From NCBI GenBank assembly GCA_049275655.1, contig JBASUY010000042.1, positions 1 to 64,000 on the forward strand: a stretch of 64,000 nt of DNA, in the 5' to 3' direction. How positions within the stretch are numbered: the first letter of the stretch is position 1; each line of letters begins with the position of its first letter. This stretch comes from Sherwoodlollariibacterium sp049275655 (lineage in GTDB: Bacteria; Omnitrophota; Gorgyraeia; Gygaellales; Profunditerraquicolaceae). Below the pieces are notes generated by a model, which worked only from the letters and a program-made list of their open reading frames with translations, ran no database searches and was not told where the DNA came from. This document shows, piece after piece, positions 44,455 to 53,430 of the stretch. The translations under genes and the position numbers were made by a program.

Positions 44455-45384
44455 ATGAGCAAAAGATATATTATCGGCATAGATTTAGGCGGGACTAACC
44501 TTAAGGTGGCCCTCCTTGACTTAAAGTATAAGATTAAAGACAAGGAGATATTAGGCACTAGGAGCTTTTTTGAAAAAGAGGAGCTTATTTCAGGGATTAT
44601 CTATTCAATAAATAGGATTATAAAATATAACGGCCTTGATAAAACGGATATTTTAGGCGTAGGCTTAGGCATGCCCGGGCCGGTGGATGCTAAAAATGGA
44701 TTGGTGCATTTTTTGCCTAATATCCCCGGCTGGAGCGAGGTAAGGTTAAGGGATATTCTTAAAAAGCGCACAGGATTAAAGATTTTTATTGATAATGACG
44801 CTAAGGTTATGGCTTTAGCAGAGCATCGGCTCGGGGCTGCTAAGGGTTTTAATAATGTTTTATGTATGACCTTAGGGACCGGGATAGGCGGCGGGATTAT
44901 AATTGCCGGTAAGCTTTACCGCGGGTATGATAACGCCGCAGGAGAAGTCGGGCATCTACCGATTAATGAAAGAGGCCTGCCTTGCAATTGCGGAAGTTCG
45001 GGGTGTTTAGAGGCTTATATAGGAAACAGCAGGATTATTAAACTTGCACGCAAAGAGTTTAAGCGTAATATCTCGCTTGAAGAGTTAAGTTTTTTATCTA
45101 ACAAGGGGAATAGGCAGGCAGTAAAGATTTGGAGAAGCGTAGGCAAGCATTTAGGATTCGGGCTTGCAGGCATAGTAAATATTTTAAATTTAGACGCTGT
45201 AGTAATAGGTGGAGGCGTAGCTAATGCGGGAAAGGTTTTATTTGATAGCGCAAAAGATGCCTTAAAAGAGCAGGCGATGAGCGTTCAGGGTAGGCGCGTG
45301 AAGATAATGAGGGCGAAGCTTGGCAGTAACGCGGGGTTAATCGGCGCGGCGATTATGGCAAGGGAAGGGGTAACCTTTAAATAA
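44455..45384 (+). CDS. ROK-family sugar kinase (glucokinase-like)
   Basis: 309 aa. ATP motif GIDLGGTNLKVALLD at the N-terminus. The catalytic Asp is probably in IDNDAKVMALAEH, GTGIGGGII follows, and the ROK zinc motif is seen in PCNCGSSGCLEAYIG with an upstream EVGH. Likely phosphorylates glucose or a related hexose or amino sugar; substrate is not determined. Its TAA overlaps the lptD ATG by 1 bp. Confidence 0.9.
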   Translation: MSKRYIIGIDLGGTNLKVALLDLKYKIKDKEILGTRSFFEKEELISGIIYSINRIIKYNGLDKTDILGVGLGMPGPVDAKNGLVHFLPNIPGWSEVRLRDILKKRTGLKIFIDNDAKVMALAEHRLGAAKGFNNVLCMTLGTGIGGGIIIAGKLYRGYDNAAGEVGHLPINERGLPCNCGSSGCLEAYIGNSRIIKLARKEFKRNISLEELSFLSNKGNRQAVKIWRSVGKHLGFGLAGIVNILNLDAVVIGGGVANAGKVLFDSAKDALKEQAMSVQGRRVKIMRAKLGSNAGLIGAAIMAREGVTFK

Positions 45385-47675
45385 TGTTTAAAAGATTCAG
45401 CCTTATTTTTTTAGCAATTTTATTTCTGCAGTTATTTTTATATTTACCCTTAGGGACAGCTAAAGAGGCAGACGCTAGGGGGCGTGTCCCTCAATCCATA
45501 GTTGTAAATGGCGATAATGTTGAGTATCTTACTGAAAGGCAGGAAGTAGTAGCCGAAGGTAATGTTGAGATAATTTACGAGGGGACTAAATTAACTTGTA
45601 GGAAGTTAACAGTAAATACAAAGACTAAGCAGGGGGTAGCTGAAGGCAATGTCCGTCTTGAGGATGAGAAGGGGATAGTTGAGGGAGAACGGGTAACGTA
45701 TGATTTTCAGAATAAGACTGGGGTAATATTAAATGCTAAATTTAGGGCAAATCCCTATTTTGGCAGTGCAAGGAATATAGACCGATTAAGCGAAGAGGAG
45801 TTTGTTGCTAGGTATGGGCGTATTACAACCTGTAGTTTTGACCGCCCACATTATAATATCTTATCTAAAGAGATGGATATTCTCCCTGGGGATAAAGTTT
45901 TAACAAGAGAGAATGTCTCGTATTTAGGGAGCGTTCCGTTTTTGTATTTGCCTAAGCTTAGCCATGTCTTTGGCGATCCTTTGATGCATGTTAGGGTTAT
46001 GCCGGGCAAGAGCAAAGACTGGGGGCCTTATGTATTGTCAGGATGGAAGTATAACCTTACTGATTATATAAGCGGGAGGATATATTTAGATTACCGTAGC
46101 AAGTTAGGGGTTGCTGAGGGGTTTGGCTCAAATTATCATATACCCTATTTTGGCAAGGGCGATTTTAAGTTTTATTATTCGCATGAAGATCCTAAGCGTA
46201 GCACCCTTTCTTCTAAAGCAGAGAGGACAGAGTTTCAAAGGTATTTAGTCCGCTTGCGCCATAAATGGGATATATCCGAACATACTAATTTTGTTGCAGA
46301 GTTGTATAAGATAGGCGATGACCGGAGAAAATATAACGATATAAATCAGAATATATTAAAGGATTACTTCTTTAGAGAGTATGAGAAAGATTCGCAGCCC
46401 CTCTCCTATGCCTTGTTCCATCATAACTTTGAATACTCCAGTATAAATATACTGGCGCAAAAAAGGGTTAACCGTTGGTTTGACCAATTAGATAAACTTC
46501 CGCAGATAACCTATATCTTACCTAATATAAAGCTTTGGGATACACCTCTTTATTTTGAGAATAGCTCTGTATTTGCCAATTTCAATAAGAAGGGCCCTAT
46601 GTATCCTGTGACAGCCGAAGAGTTAAAGATGAGTAGGTTGGATATCATTAATAAAGTTTCAATGCCGATGAAAGTAGCTTTTTTGGATTTTACGCCGTTT
46701 TTAAAAGATAGGCAGGTTATTTATGATAAAGGGGCTTTTGGCAAGAGCCTGCCGGTTAATACTATTTTTTATGCCGGGGCAGATTTAAGTACAAAATTCT
46801 ACCGCATTTATAATATAAAGGCAGATTCTTTAGGGATTCATCTTAACGGGTTAAGGCATATAATTACTCCGACTGTAGGGTATTCATATAACCATTCTCC
46901 TACAATTAGTGCAACAAAATTAAAGTATATTGATGAGGTGGATTTACTTACTTCTAGTAATGCTTTTACTTTAGGGTTATCTAATAAACTGCAGACAAAG
47001 AGAAAGGGTGCCGATGGCATAGAAAAGACAATAGACTTTTTAGACCTTAATATAAGCACTAAGTATTCTCTTGGTCCTAATCATGTTTATGGAAAATATT
47101 ATTATACAGAGCAGAATGAGACGCGTTCACTAATGATTAAACCTGGTGAACCTAAAAAGACGGGGGCTTCCTTCTCTGATATTTTTATAAAATATAAGAT
47201 ACTCCCTTATTCTTGGTTACGCATAGAAGGGGATGCTACTTATAAGCACTCCGGTATAGAGGATGACCCTGATTTTGGAAGCTACAACCGCTTTACACAA
47301 GTAAATTATGATATAAATTTTGATTTTGCTAAAGAGCGTTCTTTAGGGATAGGCCAACGTTATGAGAGAAAAGGAGGGAACCAAGTTACAGCGAGTTTTA
47401 ACTGGAGGCTTAATCCTAAATGGAGATTATTTGTTTATCAAAGGTATAACCTTAAATCTTATACAGATGCCAGTAATGCCTTTATTGAGAGAGGAACACT
47501 TGAGCAGGAGTTTACCGTATCCCGGGATTTACACTGTTGGGAGATGGATCTTACATTAAATCATAAGAAAAACCATGGTTCCGGCATATATGTGGTCTTC
47601 AGGTTAAAGGCCTTCCCAGAGGCAGAGTTTGGTTTTGATCAGAGTTATAATAAACCTAAATCAGGAGCGCAGTAG
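45384..47675 (+). CDS. lptD: LPS-assembly protein LptD-like (OstA) outer-membrane protein
   Basis: 763 aa. Signal peptide-like start MFKRFSLIFLAILFLQLF, then an OstA/LptA-type N-terminal domain (VEYLTERQEVVAEGNVEIIYEGTKLTC..GNVRLED), and a long region of alternating beta strands typical of the LptD barrel. The last residue is Gln, not the usual aromatic, and no clear paired cysteines were seen. Implies a two-membrane envelope with LPS-like glycolipid. Sequence is divergent, so the LptD name rests mainly on architecture. Confidence 0.82.
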   Translation: MFKRFSLIFLAILFLQLFLYLPLGTAKEADARGRVPQSIVVNGDNVEYLTERQEVVAEGNVEIIYEGTKLTCRKLTVNTKTKQGVAEGNVRLEDEKGIVEGERVTYDFQNKTGVILNAKFRANPYFGSARNIDRLSEEEFVARYGRITTCSFDRPHYNILSKEMDILPGDKVLTRENVSYLGSVPFLYLPKLSHVFGDPLMHVRVMPGKSKDWGPYVLSGWKYNLTDYISGRIYLDYRSKLGVAEGFGSNYHIPYFGKGDFKFYYSHEDPKRSTLSSKAERTEFQRYLVRLRHKWDISEHTNFVAELYKIGDDRRKYNDINQNILKDYFFREYEKDSQPLSYALFHHNFEYSSINILAQKRVNRWFDQLDKLPQITYILPNIKLWDTPLYFENSSVFANFNKKGPMYPVTAEELKMSRLDIINKVSMPMKVAFLDFTPFLKDRQVIYDKGAFGKSLPVNTIFYAGADLSTKFYRIYNIKADSLGIHLNGLRHIITPTVGYSYNHSPTISATKLKYIDEVDLLTSSNAFTLGLSNKLQTKRKGADGIEKTIDFLDLNISTKYSLGPNHVYGKYYYTEQNETRSLMIKPGEPKKTGASFSDIFIKYKILPYSWLRIEGDATYKHSGIEDDPDFGSYNRFTQVNYDINFDFAKERSLGIGQRYERKGGNQVTASFNWRLNPKWRLFVYQRYNLKSYTDASNAFIERGTLEQEFTVSRDLHCWEMDLTLNHKKNHGSGIYVVFRLKAFPEAEFGFDQSYNKPKSGAQ

Positions 47676-47743
47676 CAGTTTTAATACCCATATAATAAAA
47701 AATTAAATCAGCCTGTAAAAGAAAAGGTAAGTGAGGGGAGAAT

Positions 47744-49057
47744 ATGTTTAAGCATTTGATAGATAATTTTAAGAAAAAGATACAACAAAAAAAAATAAAA
47801 GTATCGGTTGTTGGGTTAGGGTATGTAGGGTTACCTATTGCCTTGGCTTTTGCTAAAAAAGGATTTACCGTTTTTGGGGTAGAGATTGATAAGGATAGAT
47901 TGGCCAGCCTTAAAAATAAAGAAGCGTATATAACCGATGTCTCCTCCACAGAATTAAAAAAGGCTTTAGCCTCAGGAAGGTTAATCCCCCATGGAGACTT
48001 TAAGGCCTTAAAAGATGCTGATGTTGTTATTATTTGCGTGCCTACTCCTTTAAAGAAAAGAGATCAGCCGGACATATCCTTTATTAAGAGAGCGGTAACC
48101 TCTGTTGCTAAAAATTTAAAAAAAGGAAGTTTGGTTATCCTTGAGAGTACAACTTATCCGGGGACTACGGAAGAGGTAATCCTGCCTTTATTAGAAAAGA
48201 ACGGATTGCGCCATGGAGAAGATTTTTATCTCTGTTTTTCTCCGGAGAGGATAGATCCAGGCAATTCTAAATATACCCTTTCTAAGATACCTAAGGTTAT
48301 CGGAGGCATAGATAACCAAGCAGCTTTATTAGGCAAGGCTATTTATGGGGCCATAATAAATAAAGTAGTAGTGGTTTCATCTACGCGTGTAGCAGAGATA
48401 ACTAAATTATTAGAGAATACCTTTCGTATTGTAAATATAGGCTTAATAGATGAATTAGCGATGATGGCGCATAAGATGAGAATAGACATCTGGGAGGTTA
48501 TTGCGGCTGCTTCTACTAAGCCATTTGGTTTTATGCCATTTTATCCCGGGCCTGGGGTTGGCGGCCATTGTATTCCTAAGGACCCTTTGTATCTTTATTG
48601 GAAAGCAAAAAAATTTGGATTTAATTCAAGGTTTATTAAGCTTGCATCAGATTTGATTAATTTTATGCCGGAGTATGTAGTTAACAGAATTAAGCTTCTC
48701 TTTAAACAGAAAGGCATTAAGATTGAACAAGCTAAAATCCTTGTCTTAGGCGTTACTTATAAGAAGGATGTTAAGGATTTAAGAAAGTCGCCCGCATTAG
48801 ATATCATAAGCTTTTTAAAAAAAGCAAAAACTAAAGTCTTTTACTACGATCCTTTAATCCCTTATTTAAAGTTTTCTAGGTTTAATCTTAAGTCAATAGA
48901 TATTAAAAAAATGGATTTAGCTTTTTTTGATTGCGTGGTAGTAATTACCGACCACTCTAAGGTAGATTACGGATTAATTTTAAAGAAATCCAAGTTGATA
49001 TTTGATACGCGTAATATATATATAGGTAAGAAGAACGATAAGGTTATAAGGCTATGA
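47744..49057 (+). CDS. Nucleotide-sugar dehydrogenase (UDP-GlcNAc/UDP-Glc 6-dehydrogenase family)
   Basis: 437 aa. NAD motif VSVVGLGYVGLPIALAFAKKG near residues 20-40, central dimer domain (STRVAEITKLLENTFRIVNIG), catalytic cysteine in PGPGVGGHCIPKDPLYL near 270, and a C-terminal UDP-binding domain (LGVTYKKDVKDLRKSPA). Closest in pattern to WbpA/TviB-type UDP-N-acetyl-hexosamine dehydrogenases. Makes a uronic sugar for surface polysaccharide. AGGGGAG precedes the ATG. It overlaps the epimerase gene by 4 bp. Confidence 0.92.
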   Translation: MFKHLIDNFKKKIQQKKIKVSVVGLGYVGLPIALAFAKKGFTVFGVEIDKDRLASLKNKEAYITDVSSTELKKALASGRLIPHGDFKALKDADVVIICVPTPLKKRDQPDISFIKRAVTSVAKNLKKGSLVILESTTYPGTTEEVILPLLEKNGLRHGEDFYLCFSPERIDPGNSKYTLSKIPKVIGGIDNQAALLGKAIYGAIINKVVVVSSTRVAEITKLLENTFRIVNIGLIDELAMMAHKMRIDIWEVIAAASTKPFGFMPFYPGPGVGGHCIPKDPLYLYWKAKKFGFNSRFIKLASDLINFMPEYVVNRIKLLFKQKGIKIEQAKILVLGVTYKKDVKDLRKSPALDIISFLKKAKTKVFYYDPLIPYLKFSRFNLKSIDIKKMDLAFFDCVVVITDHSKVDYGLILKKSKLIFDTRNIYIGKKNDKVIRL

Positions 49058-49998
49058 GTAAATTTCTTGTTACCGGTGGAGCAGGGTTTATTGGTTCGCA
49101 TATCGCCGAAGAATTAGTAAAAAGAAAAGAGAAGGTTTGTGTCTTAGATAATTTTTCAAGCGGCAAGAAAAATAATCTCAAGAATTTTATTAGTAAAATT
49201 GAGCTAATTAAAGGCGATATACGTTCAAAAGAGGCGTGTTTTAAGGCTTGCAGGGGAGTTGATTTTGTTTTGCATCAGGCGGCTTTAAGAAGTGTTCCGA
49301 AATCAATGGAGAGCCCTTCCGATTATAATGACGTTAATATATCCGGAACCCTTAATATGTTGCAGGCTGCTAAAAAGAATAAGGTAAAATGTTTTGTTTT
49401 TGCTTCTTCAAGTTCAGTATATGGAGATGTAAAGAGTTTCCCTGAAAAAGAAGTGTTTTCTCCTAACCCGATATCCCCCTATGCTTTGACAAAGCTTACA
49501 GGGGAGTACTATTGTAGTATATTCAGTAACTATCATAAATTAAAAACAGTTATCTTGCGTTACTTCAATGTGTTTGGGCCTAGGCAATCATTAGATGACG
49601 AATACTCGGTAGTTATCCCTAAGTTTATTAATTGCCTTATTAACGCAGAGCCTCCGCCTATTTATGGTTCAGGCAGGCAATCGCGCGATTTTACTTATGT
49701 TAAAAATGTGGTAGAAGCGAATCTTCTAGCAATAAGGGCGCCTATTTTAAGATCCGGAGTGTTTAATATTGCCTCAGGCAGGGATTATAGCATATTAGAG
49801 CTTGTAAAAATACTTAGCCGTATTTTAGATAAAAATATTAAACCCGTATTTTTAAATAAAAGGTCCGGAGATGTATTTAAGACATTAGCTGATTTATCGC
49901 AGGCAAAAAAAATTTTAGGGTATAAGGCAAAGTTTGATTTTATCAAAGGTTTAGTTGCCACCATTGATTATTGGAAGAACCAGGGAAAAAAAGATTAA
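49054..49998 (+). CDS. NAD-dependent nucleotide-sugar epimerase/dehydratase (extended SDR, WbpP/GalE-like)
   Basis: 314 aa. Rossmann motif TGGAGFIGSHIAEEL (residues 7-21), SSSSVYGD, catalytic YALTK (YxxxK) near 145, and NVFGPRQ further on. With the upstream dehydrogenase it forms a Vi-antigen/WbpA-WbpP-like pair that would make UDP-hexosaminuronic acids. Specificity (UDP-Glc or UDP-GlcNAc) is not decided by sequence alone. Coupled to the dehydrogenase by a 4-bp overlap. Confidence 0.9.
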   Translation: MSKFLVTGGAGFIGSHIAEELVKRKEKVCVLDNFSSGKKNNLKNFISKIELIKGDIRSKEACFKACRGVDFVLHQAALRSVPKSMESPSDYNDVNISGTLNMLQAAKKNKVKCFVFASSSSVYGDVKSFPEKEVFSPNPISPYALTKLTGEYYCSIFSNYHKLKTVILRYFNVFGPRQSLDDEYSVVIPKFINCLINAEPPPIYGSGRQSRDFTYVKNVVEANLLAIRAPILRSGVFNIASGRDYSILELVKILSRILDKNIKPVFLNKRSGDVFKTLADLSQAKKILGYKAKFDFIKGLVATIDYWKNQGKKD

Positions 49999-50005
49999 AA
50001 AATAC

Positions 50006-50034
50006 TTGACAATCCTGCCAAATTAGTATATATT
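50006..50034 (+). promoter_or_regulatory. Promoter of the tRNA-Thr / rpmG / tRNA-Trp / secE-nusG unit
   Basis: TTGACA (50006-50011), 17 bp, TATATT (50029-50034; 5 of 6). About 135 nt of leader precede tRNA-Thr. Confidence 0.8.
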
Positions 50035-50090
50035 CTATTACTTACGTAAATTTCCGTAGTTACAATACTTTAACCGTAAGAAGATAAGAG

Positions 50091-50134
50091 TTAAGAATCC
50101 TTTTTTAAAAGAATTCTTAAATGGGGATTTTTTT
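50091..50134 (+). terminator. Terminator-like leader hairpin before tRNA-Thr
   Basis: TTAAGAAT (50091-50098) / ATTCTTAA (50113-50120), and alternatively AATCC (50096-50100) / GGATT (50125-50129) followed by T7 (50128-50134). The two pairings share bases, so they exclude each other. Confidence 0.4.
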
Positions 50135-50176
50135 ATATTTACAACATTTGCCGACTAAGGCGCTTTTAGCAGGTCT

Positions 50177-50249
50177 GCTGGAGTAGCTCAGTTGGCAGAG
50201 CACGTCCTTGGTAAGGACGGGGTCACGAGTTCAATTCTCGTCTCCAGCT
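50177..50249 (+). tRNA. tRNA-Thr (GGT anticodon)
   Basis: Acceptor GCTGGAG / CTCCAGC, D arm GCTCAGTTGGCAGAGC, anticodon loop TTGGTAA (GGT), T arm ACGAG-TTCAATT-CTCGT. Discriminator T; CCA not encoded. Confidence 0.95.
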
Positions 50250-50262
50250 TTTTAAAAGATAA

Positions 50263-50412
50263 ATGCGAGAGATAATTACTTTAGAGTGTACGGTTTGCAA
50301 GAACAGGAATTACACGACGACAAAAAATAAAAAATTGCATCAGGATAGGCTTGAATTAAGTAAATATTGCAGGCCCTGTCATAAGCATACCCCGCATAAA
50401 GAAATTAAATAG
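50263..50412 (+). CDS. rpmG: 50S ribosomal protein L33
   Basis: 49 aa, short and easily missed. Starts MREIITLECTVCKNRNYTTTKNK and ends CRPCHKHTPHKEIK. The two CxxC pairs (CTVC, CRPC) bind zinc in the C+ form of L33. It sits between tRNA-Thr and tRNA-Trp just before secE-nusG, the standard location for rpmG in many bacteria. ATG 50263 has no strong ribosome-binding site, only AAAAGAT. Confidence 0.95.
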   Translation: MREIITLECTVCKNRNYTTTKNKKLHQDRLELSKYCRPCHKHTPHKEIK

Positions 50413-50424
50413 TGAGCCGGCCGG

Positions 50425-50482
50425 CTGTTTACCTATTTTTCTTTAACAGGTAAACAGGCAAACTAGCAAACAGGCAAACTAA
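50425..50482 (+). repeat. Hairpin and 8-bp repeats after rpmG
   Basis: CTGTTTACCT (50425-50434) pairs perfectly with AGGTAAACAG (50448-50457). The right arm continues as AAACAGGC, AAACTAGC, AAACAGGC, AAACTAAT. Same repeat family as 6341-6416. Confidence 0.6.
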
Positions 50483-50487
50483 TAGAT

Positions 50488-50558
50488 AGGGGCGTCGGTT
50501 AATGGCAAACCAACGGTCTCCAAAACCGTGACTGCAGGTTCAAGTCCTGCCGCTCCTG
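50488..50558 (+). tRNA. tRNA-Trp (CCA anticodon)
   Basis: Acceptor AGGGGCG / CGCTCCT, short D arm GGTTAATGGCAAACC, anticodon stem-loop ACGGT-CTCCAAA-ACCGT (CCA), T arm GCAGG-TTCAAGT-CCTGC, discriminator G as usual for Trp. CCA 3' end not encoded. Confidence 0.95.
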
Positions 50559-50583
50559 TAGATTAAGGGCAACGGAAAGAAAG

Positions 50584-50775
50584 ATGAGTATTATTGCTAA
50601 ACCGGTAAATTTTATAAAAGAAGTAAAGGCGGAATTAAGTAAAGTAGCTTGGAGTACGCGCAGGGAGCTTTTGGCCTCTACAATTATCGTGATTATAGTA
50701 ACTATTATACTTGCTATCTTTGTCGGCTTAATTGACGCAGGGCTCTCTAAATTATTAACCTTGCTTTTTAAATAA
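50584..50775 (+). CDS. secE: Preprotein translocase subunit SecE
   Basis: Essential clamp subunit of the SecYEG channel. 63 aa with the conserved amphipathic helix VNFIKEVKAELSKVAWSTRRELL followed by a single membrane span (STIIVIIVTIILAIFVGLI). Located just before nusG with a 1-bp overlap, as in most bacteria. AACGGAAAGAAAG precedes the ATG. Confidence 0.96.
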   Translation: MSIIAKPVNFIKEVKAELSKVAWSTRRELLASTIIVIIVTIILAIFVGLIDAGLSKLLTLLFK

Positions 50776-51302
50776 TGAAACATTGGTACGTAGTCCATAC
50801 GCAGACAGGCCTAGAAGATAAAGTAAAAACTACCTTAGAGAATAAAATCTCGGCATTAGGCTTGCAGGAATTAATATCAAACGTTGTTATCCCTACCGAA
50901 CAGGTATCCGAGATACGTTCAGGGAAAAAGAAGATTTCGCAGAGGAAATTCTTCCCCGGTTATATATTGGTAGAGATGGAATTAAACGAAGAGACCTATC
51001 TTTTTATCAAGACTGCTCCCGGGGTAACAGGTTTTATCGGACTGGGCAGAAAGCCTATGCCTCTGCCCCAGTCAGAGGTAGATAATATTTTAAGGAAGAC
51101 AAAGGATACTCAAGAAAAGCCAAGCCCTAAGGTTATTTTTGAAAGAGGAGAGCAGGTTAGGGTTACTGACGGGCCGTTTCAGAATTTTAACGGGAGCATT
51201 GAAGAGGTCTATCCGGAAAAAGGAAAGATTAAGGTCAGTGTCTCTATTTTTGGCAGGGCTACACTCGTTGAACTTGAGTATTGGCAAGTGGAGAAGGTAT
51301 AA
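50775..51302 (+). CDS. nusG: Transcription termination/antitermination protein NusG
   Basis: 175 aa. The NGN domain (HWYVVHTQTGLEDKVKTTLENKI, FFPGYILVEMELNEETYLFIKTAPGVTGFIG) binds RNA polymerase and the C-terminal KOW domain (ERGEQVRVTDGPFQNFNGSIEEVYPEKGKIKVSVSIFGR, given here in outline) contacts Rho or S10. The boxA elements of the rRNA operon in this window would be its antitermination targets together with other Nus factors. Overlaps rplK by 1 bp. Confidence 0.97.
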   Translation: MKHWYVVHTQTGLEDKVKTTLENKISALGLQELISNVVIPTEQVSEIRSGKKKISQRKFFPGYILVEMELNEETYLFIKTAPGVTGFIGLGRKPMPLPQSEVDNILRKTKDTQEKPSPKVIFERGEQVRVTDGPFQNFNGSIEEVYPEKGKIKVSVSIFGRATLVELEYWQVEKV

Positions 51303-51733
51303 TGGCAGCAAAGAAAGCAATAAAAGCACAGATTAAATTACATGTACCCGCGGCTCAGGCTAATCCTGCGCCTCCTGTTGGCCCGGCCTTAGGCCAGCAC
51401 GGCGTAAATATAATGCAGTTTTGCAAGCAATTCAATGACCAGACTAAAGGCAAGGACGGGCTTATACTGCCGGTAGTAATAAATGTTTACGAAGATAGGA
51501 GCTTTACTTTTATTATCAAAAGCCCTCCTTCTTCAGTCCTCCTTAAGCGCGCGGCAAATTTAGCTAAGGCCTCAGGTATCAGCGGAAAAGAGATAATAGG
51601 CAAGGTTACTAAAAAACAAATTGAAGAGATAGCCAAACAAAAAGCCTCGGATTTGAATACTCTAGATATGGAGCAGGCAATAAAGACTATAACCGGAACA
51701 GCTAAGAGTATGGGCATTGTTGTTGAAGGTTAG
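51302..51733 (+). CDS. rplK: 50S ribosomal protein L11
   Basis: 143 aa GTPase-centre protein that binds the 23S thiostrepton loop. I start it at ATG 51302 (MAAKKAIKAQIKLHVPAAQANPAPP), not the longer in-frame start at 51281, because the family N-terminus begins here and the ATG shares its A with the nusG TAA. VGPALGQHGVNIMQFCKQFN and the C-terminal RNA-binding domain are typical. Confidence 0.97.
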   Translation: MAAKKAIKAQIKLHVPAAQANPAPPVGPALGQHGVNIMQFCKQFNDQTKGKDGLILPVVINVYEDRSFTFIIKSPPSSVLLKRAANLAKASGISGKEIIGKVTKKQIEEIAKQKASDLNTLDMEQAIKTITGTAKSMGIVVEG

Positions 51734-51744
51734 AGGGGTAGTAG

Positions 51745-52425
51745 ATGAAACTAAGAAGCAAAAGGTATAAGGAGTCAGAAAAGAAAATAGACAAGGCTAA
51801 GACCTACCAGTTAAAAGAAGCCATCTCTTTGCTGAAAGCTATGTCTCCTGTAAAATTTGATAGCTCTGTAGATTTACATTTTCATCTTTCGGTGGATACC
51901 AAGAAGTCTGATCAGATGGTCCGCGGGACAGTAATACTACCTCACGGCACGGGCAAGAAAGTACGGGTAGCGGTTTTTTGCAAGGGGGAGCATGAAAGAA
52001 TAGCCTTAGGCGCTAATGCAGATTTTGTCGGAGGATTAGAGCTCATAGATAAAGTTGCCGGAGGTTTTTTAGATTTTGATTGTGCTATAGCTACTCCGGA
52101 AATGATGAAAGATTTAAGTAAATTAGGGAAGGTGTTAGGGCCTAGGGGGCTTATGCCGAGCCCTAAGACAGGAACGGTAACAAACGATATTTTAAAGGCA
52201 ATAGAGGATGTTAAAAGGGGTAAGGTTGAGTTTAGGGTTGATAAGCAGGGCGGGGTGCATTTAGCAGTAGGTAAGCTCTCTTTTAGCGAGGATAAGTTAT
52301 ATGATAACGCCTTAAAGGTTATTGAGGCGCTTAATGATTCTAAGCCGGCATCTGTAAAGGGTAAGTTTATACGCAGCCTTTCAATAGCCACTTCTATGAA
52401 TCCCGGTTTAGCTTTGGCAGTATAA
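51745..52425 (+). CDS. rplA: 50S ribosomal protein L1
   Basis: 226 aa L1-stalk protein. Signatures: LKAMSPVKFDSSVDLHFHLSVD, VRGTVILPHGTGK, LGPRGLMPSPKTGTV, and VEFRVDKQGGVHLAVGKLSF. In many bacteria it represses its own L11-L1 mRNA; I did not identify such a site here. It follows rplK after 11 bp and precedes rplJ by 3 bp. Confidence 0.97.
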   Translation: MKLRSKRYKESEKKIDKAKTYQLKEAISLLKAMSPVKFDSSVDLHFHLSVDTKKSDQMVRGTVILPHGTGKKVRVAVFCKGEHERIALGANADFVGGLELIDKVAGGFLDFDCAIATPEMMKDLSKLGKVLGPRGLMPSPKTGTVTNDILKAIEDVKRGKVEFRVDKQGGVHLAVGKLSFSEDKLYDNALKVIEALNDSKPASVKGKFIRSLSIATSMNPGLALAV

Positions 52426-52428
52426 AAT

Positions 52429-52956
52429 ATGAAAAAGATAGGATTGATATTTAAAGAAGCATCTGAGAATAGGATTAAAAGTTCTCTTAAGGAGTCTGAG
52501 GGGGTTTTTGTAATTAAGTATTCCGGGGTAGCTAGCGCGGGGTTATCTTCCTTAAGGCAGAATTTGAAAAAAACCAATGCCTCTTTATTTGTAGTTAAAA
52601 ATAGTATTGCTCGCAGGGCGCTAAAGGAAGCAGGATTGGAAGGTTTGGTTAGCAATATAGACGGCCCGTGCGGCATGGTATTTATAAAAGACGAGCCGGC
52701 TTTAATTTCTAAGTCGCTATTTGATTTTGTAAAAGAGCATGGGCAACTAAAGGTAGAAGGAGGCATTTTAGGGGATAAGTTATTAGAAAGCACAGAGATA
52801 GAGGCTATGTCTAAGTTGCCTCCCAAGGAAATTTTAAGAGCCCAAGTGGTGATGGCATTAAATTCGCCTATATCCGGATTAGCAATTACATTAAATCAGA
52901 TATTGGCGAAATTTGTTTATTGTATAGATCAGATAAAAAATAAGAAATCAAGTTAA
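52429..52956 (+). CDS. rplJ: 50S ribosomal protein L10
   Basis: 175 aa stalk-base protein that binds L7/L12 dimers. The pattern VIKYSGVASAGLSSLRQNLKKTNASLFVVKNSIARRAL and the C-terminal helix for L12 binding (LAITLNQILAKFVYCIDQI) are typical. Only 3 bp separate it from rplA, leaving no room for the separate L10 leader found in E. coli. Confidence 0.96.
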   Translation: MKKIGLIFKEASENRIKSSLKESEGVFVIKYSGVASAGLSSLRQNLKKTNASLFVVKNSIARRALKEAGLEGLVSNIDGPCGMVFIKDEPALISKSLFDFVKEHGQLKVEGGILGDKLLESTEIEAMSKLPPKEILRAQVVMALNSPISGLAITLNQILAKFVYCIDQIKNKKSS

Positions 52957-52969
52957 AAGGAGGAATCAG

Positions 52970-53356
52970 ATGGCGAGTGCAAAGTTAGATGATATGATTA
53001 AATCCATAGAGGAGATGACGGTTTTAGAGTTGGCGGATTTAGTTAAGGCCTTGGAGGAAAAATTCGGAGTTAAAGCAAATATGCCGATGATGGCTGCTCC
53101 GGTTGCCGGGGCTGCTTCTGGCGCTTCTGCTGCAGCTGAAGAAAAATCTACCTTTACGGTTGTATTGGCTGCTGCCGGTGCAAATAAGATTGCCGTAATT
53201 AAAGAGGTGCGTACTATAACTAACCTTGGATTAAAAGAGGCTAAAGATTTAGTTGACGGCGCTCCTAAGCCGGTTAAGGAAGGGGCGACAAAAGAAGAGG
53301 CAGAAGAGATAAAGAAAAAGCTTGAAGCAGCAGGCGCTACTGTTGAATTAAAATAA
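52970..53356 (+). CDS. rplL: 50S ribosomal protein L7/L12
   Basis: 128 aa acidic stalk protein. N-terminal dimerisation helices, an Ala/Gly-rich hinge (AAPVAGAASGASAAAEE), and a C-terminal domain with FTVVLAAAGANKIAVIKEVRTITNLGLKEAKDLVDGAPKPVKEG, shown here only to name its parts. AAAAGGAGGAATCAG precedes the ATG, a strong site as expected for a multi-copy protein. Confidence 0.97.
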   Translation: MASAKLDDMIKSIEEMTVLELADLVKALEEKFGVKANMPMMAAPVAGAASGASAAAEEKSTFTVVLAAAGANKIAVIKEVRTITNLGLKEAKDLVDGAPKPVKEGATKEEAEEIKKKLEAAGATVELK

Positions 53357-53430
53357 TAAATTATTTATCCTGTCAGTATGGCTAATTTTAAAAAGCCGTC
53401 CTTTGGCAGTTAGTATAAGGAAAGAGACCA

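Noticed and set aside
51942..52826. 294-aa antisense frame over rplA-rplJ
   Set aside because: Shadow of two well-conserved ribosomal protein genes; composition and lack of motifs are typical of a shadow.
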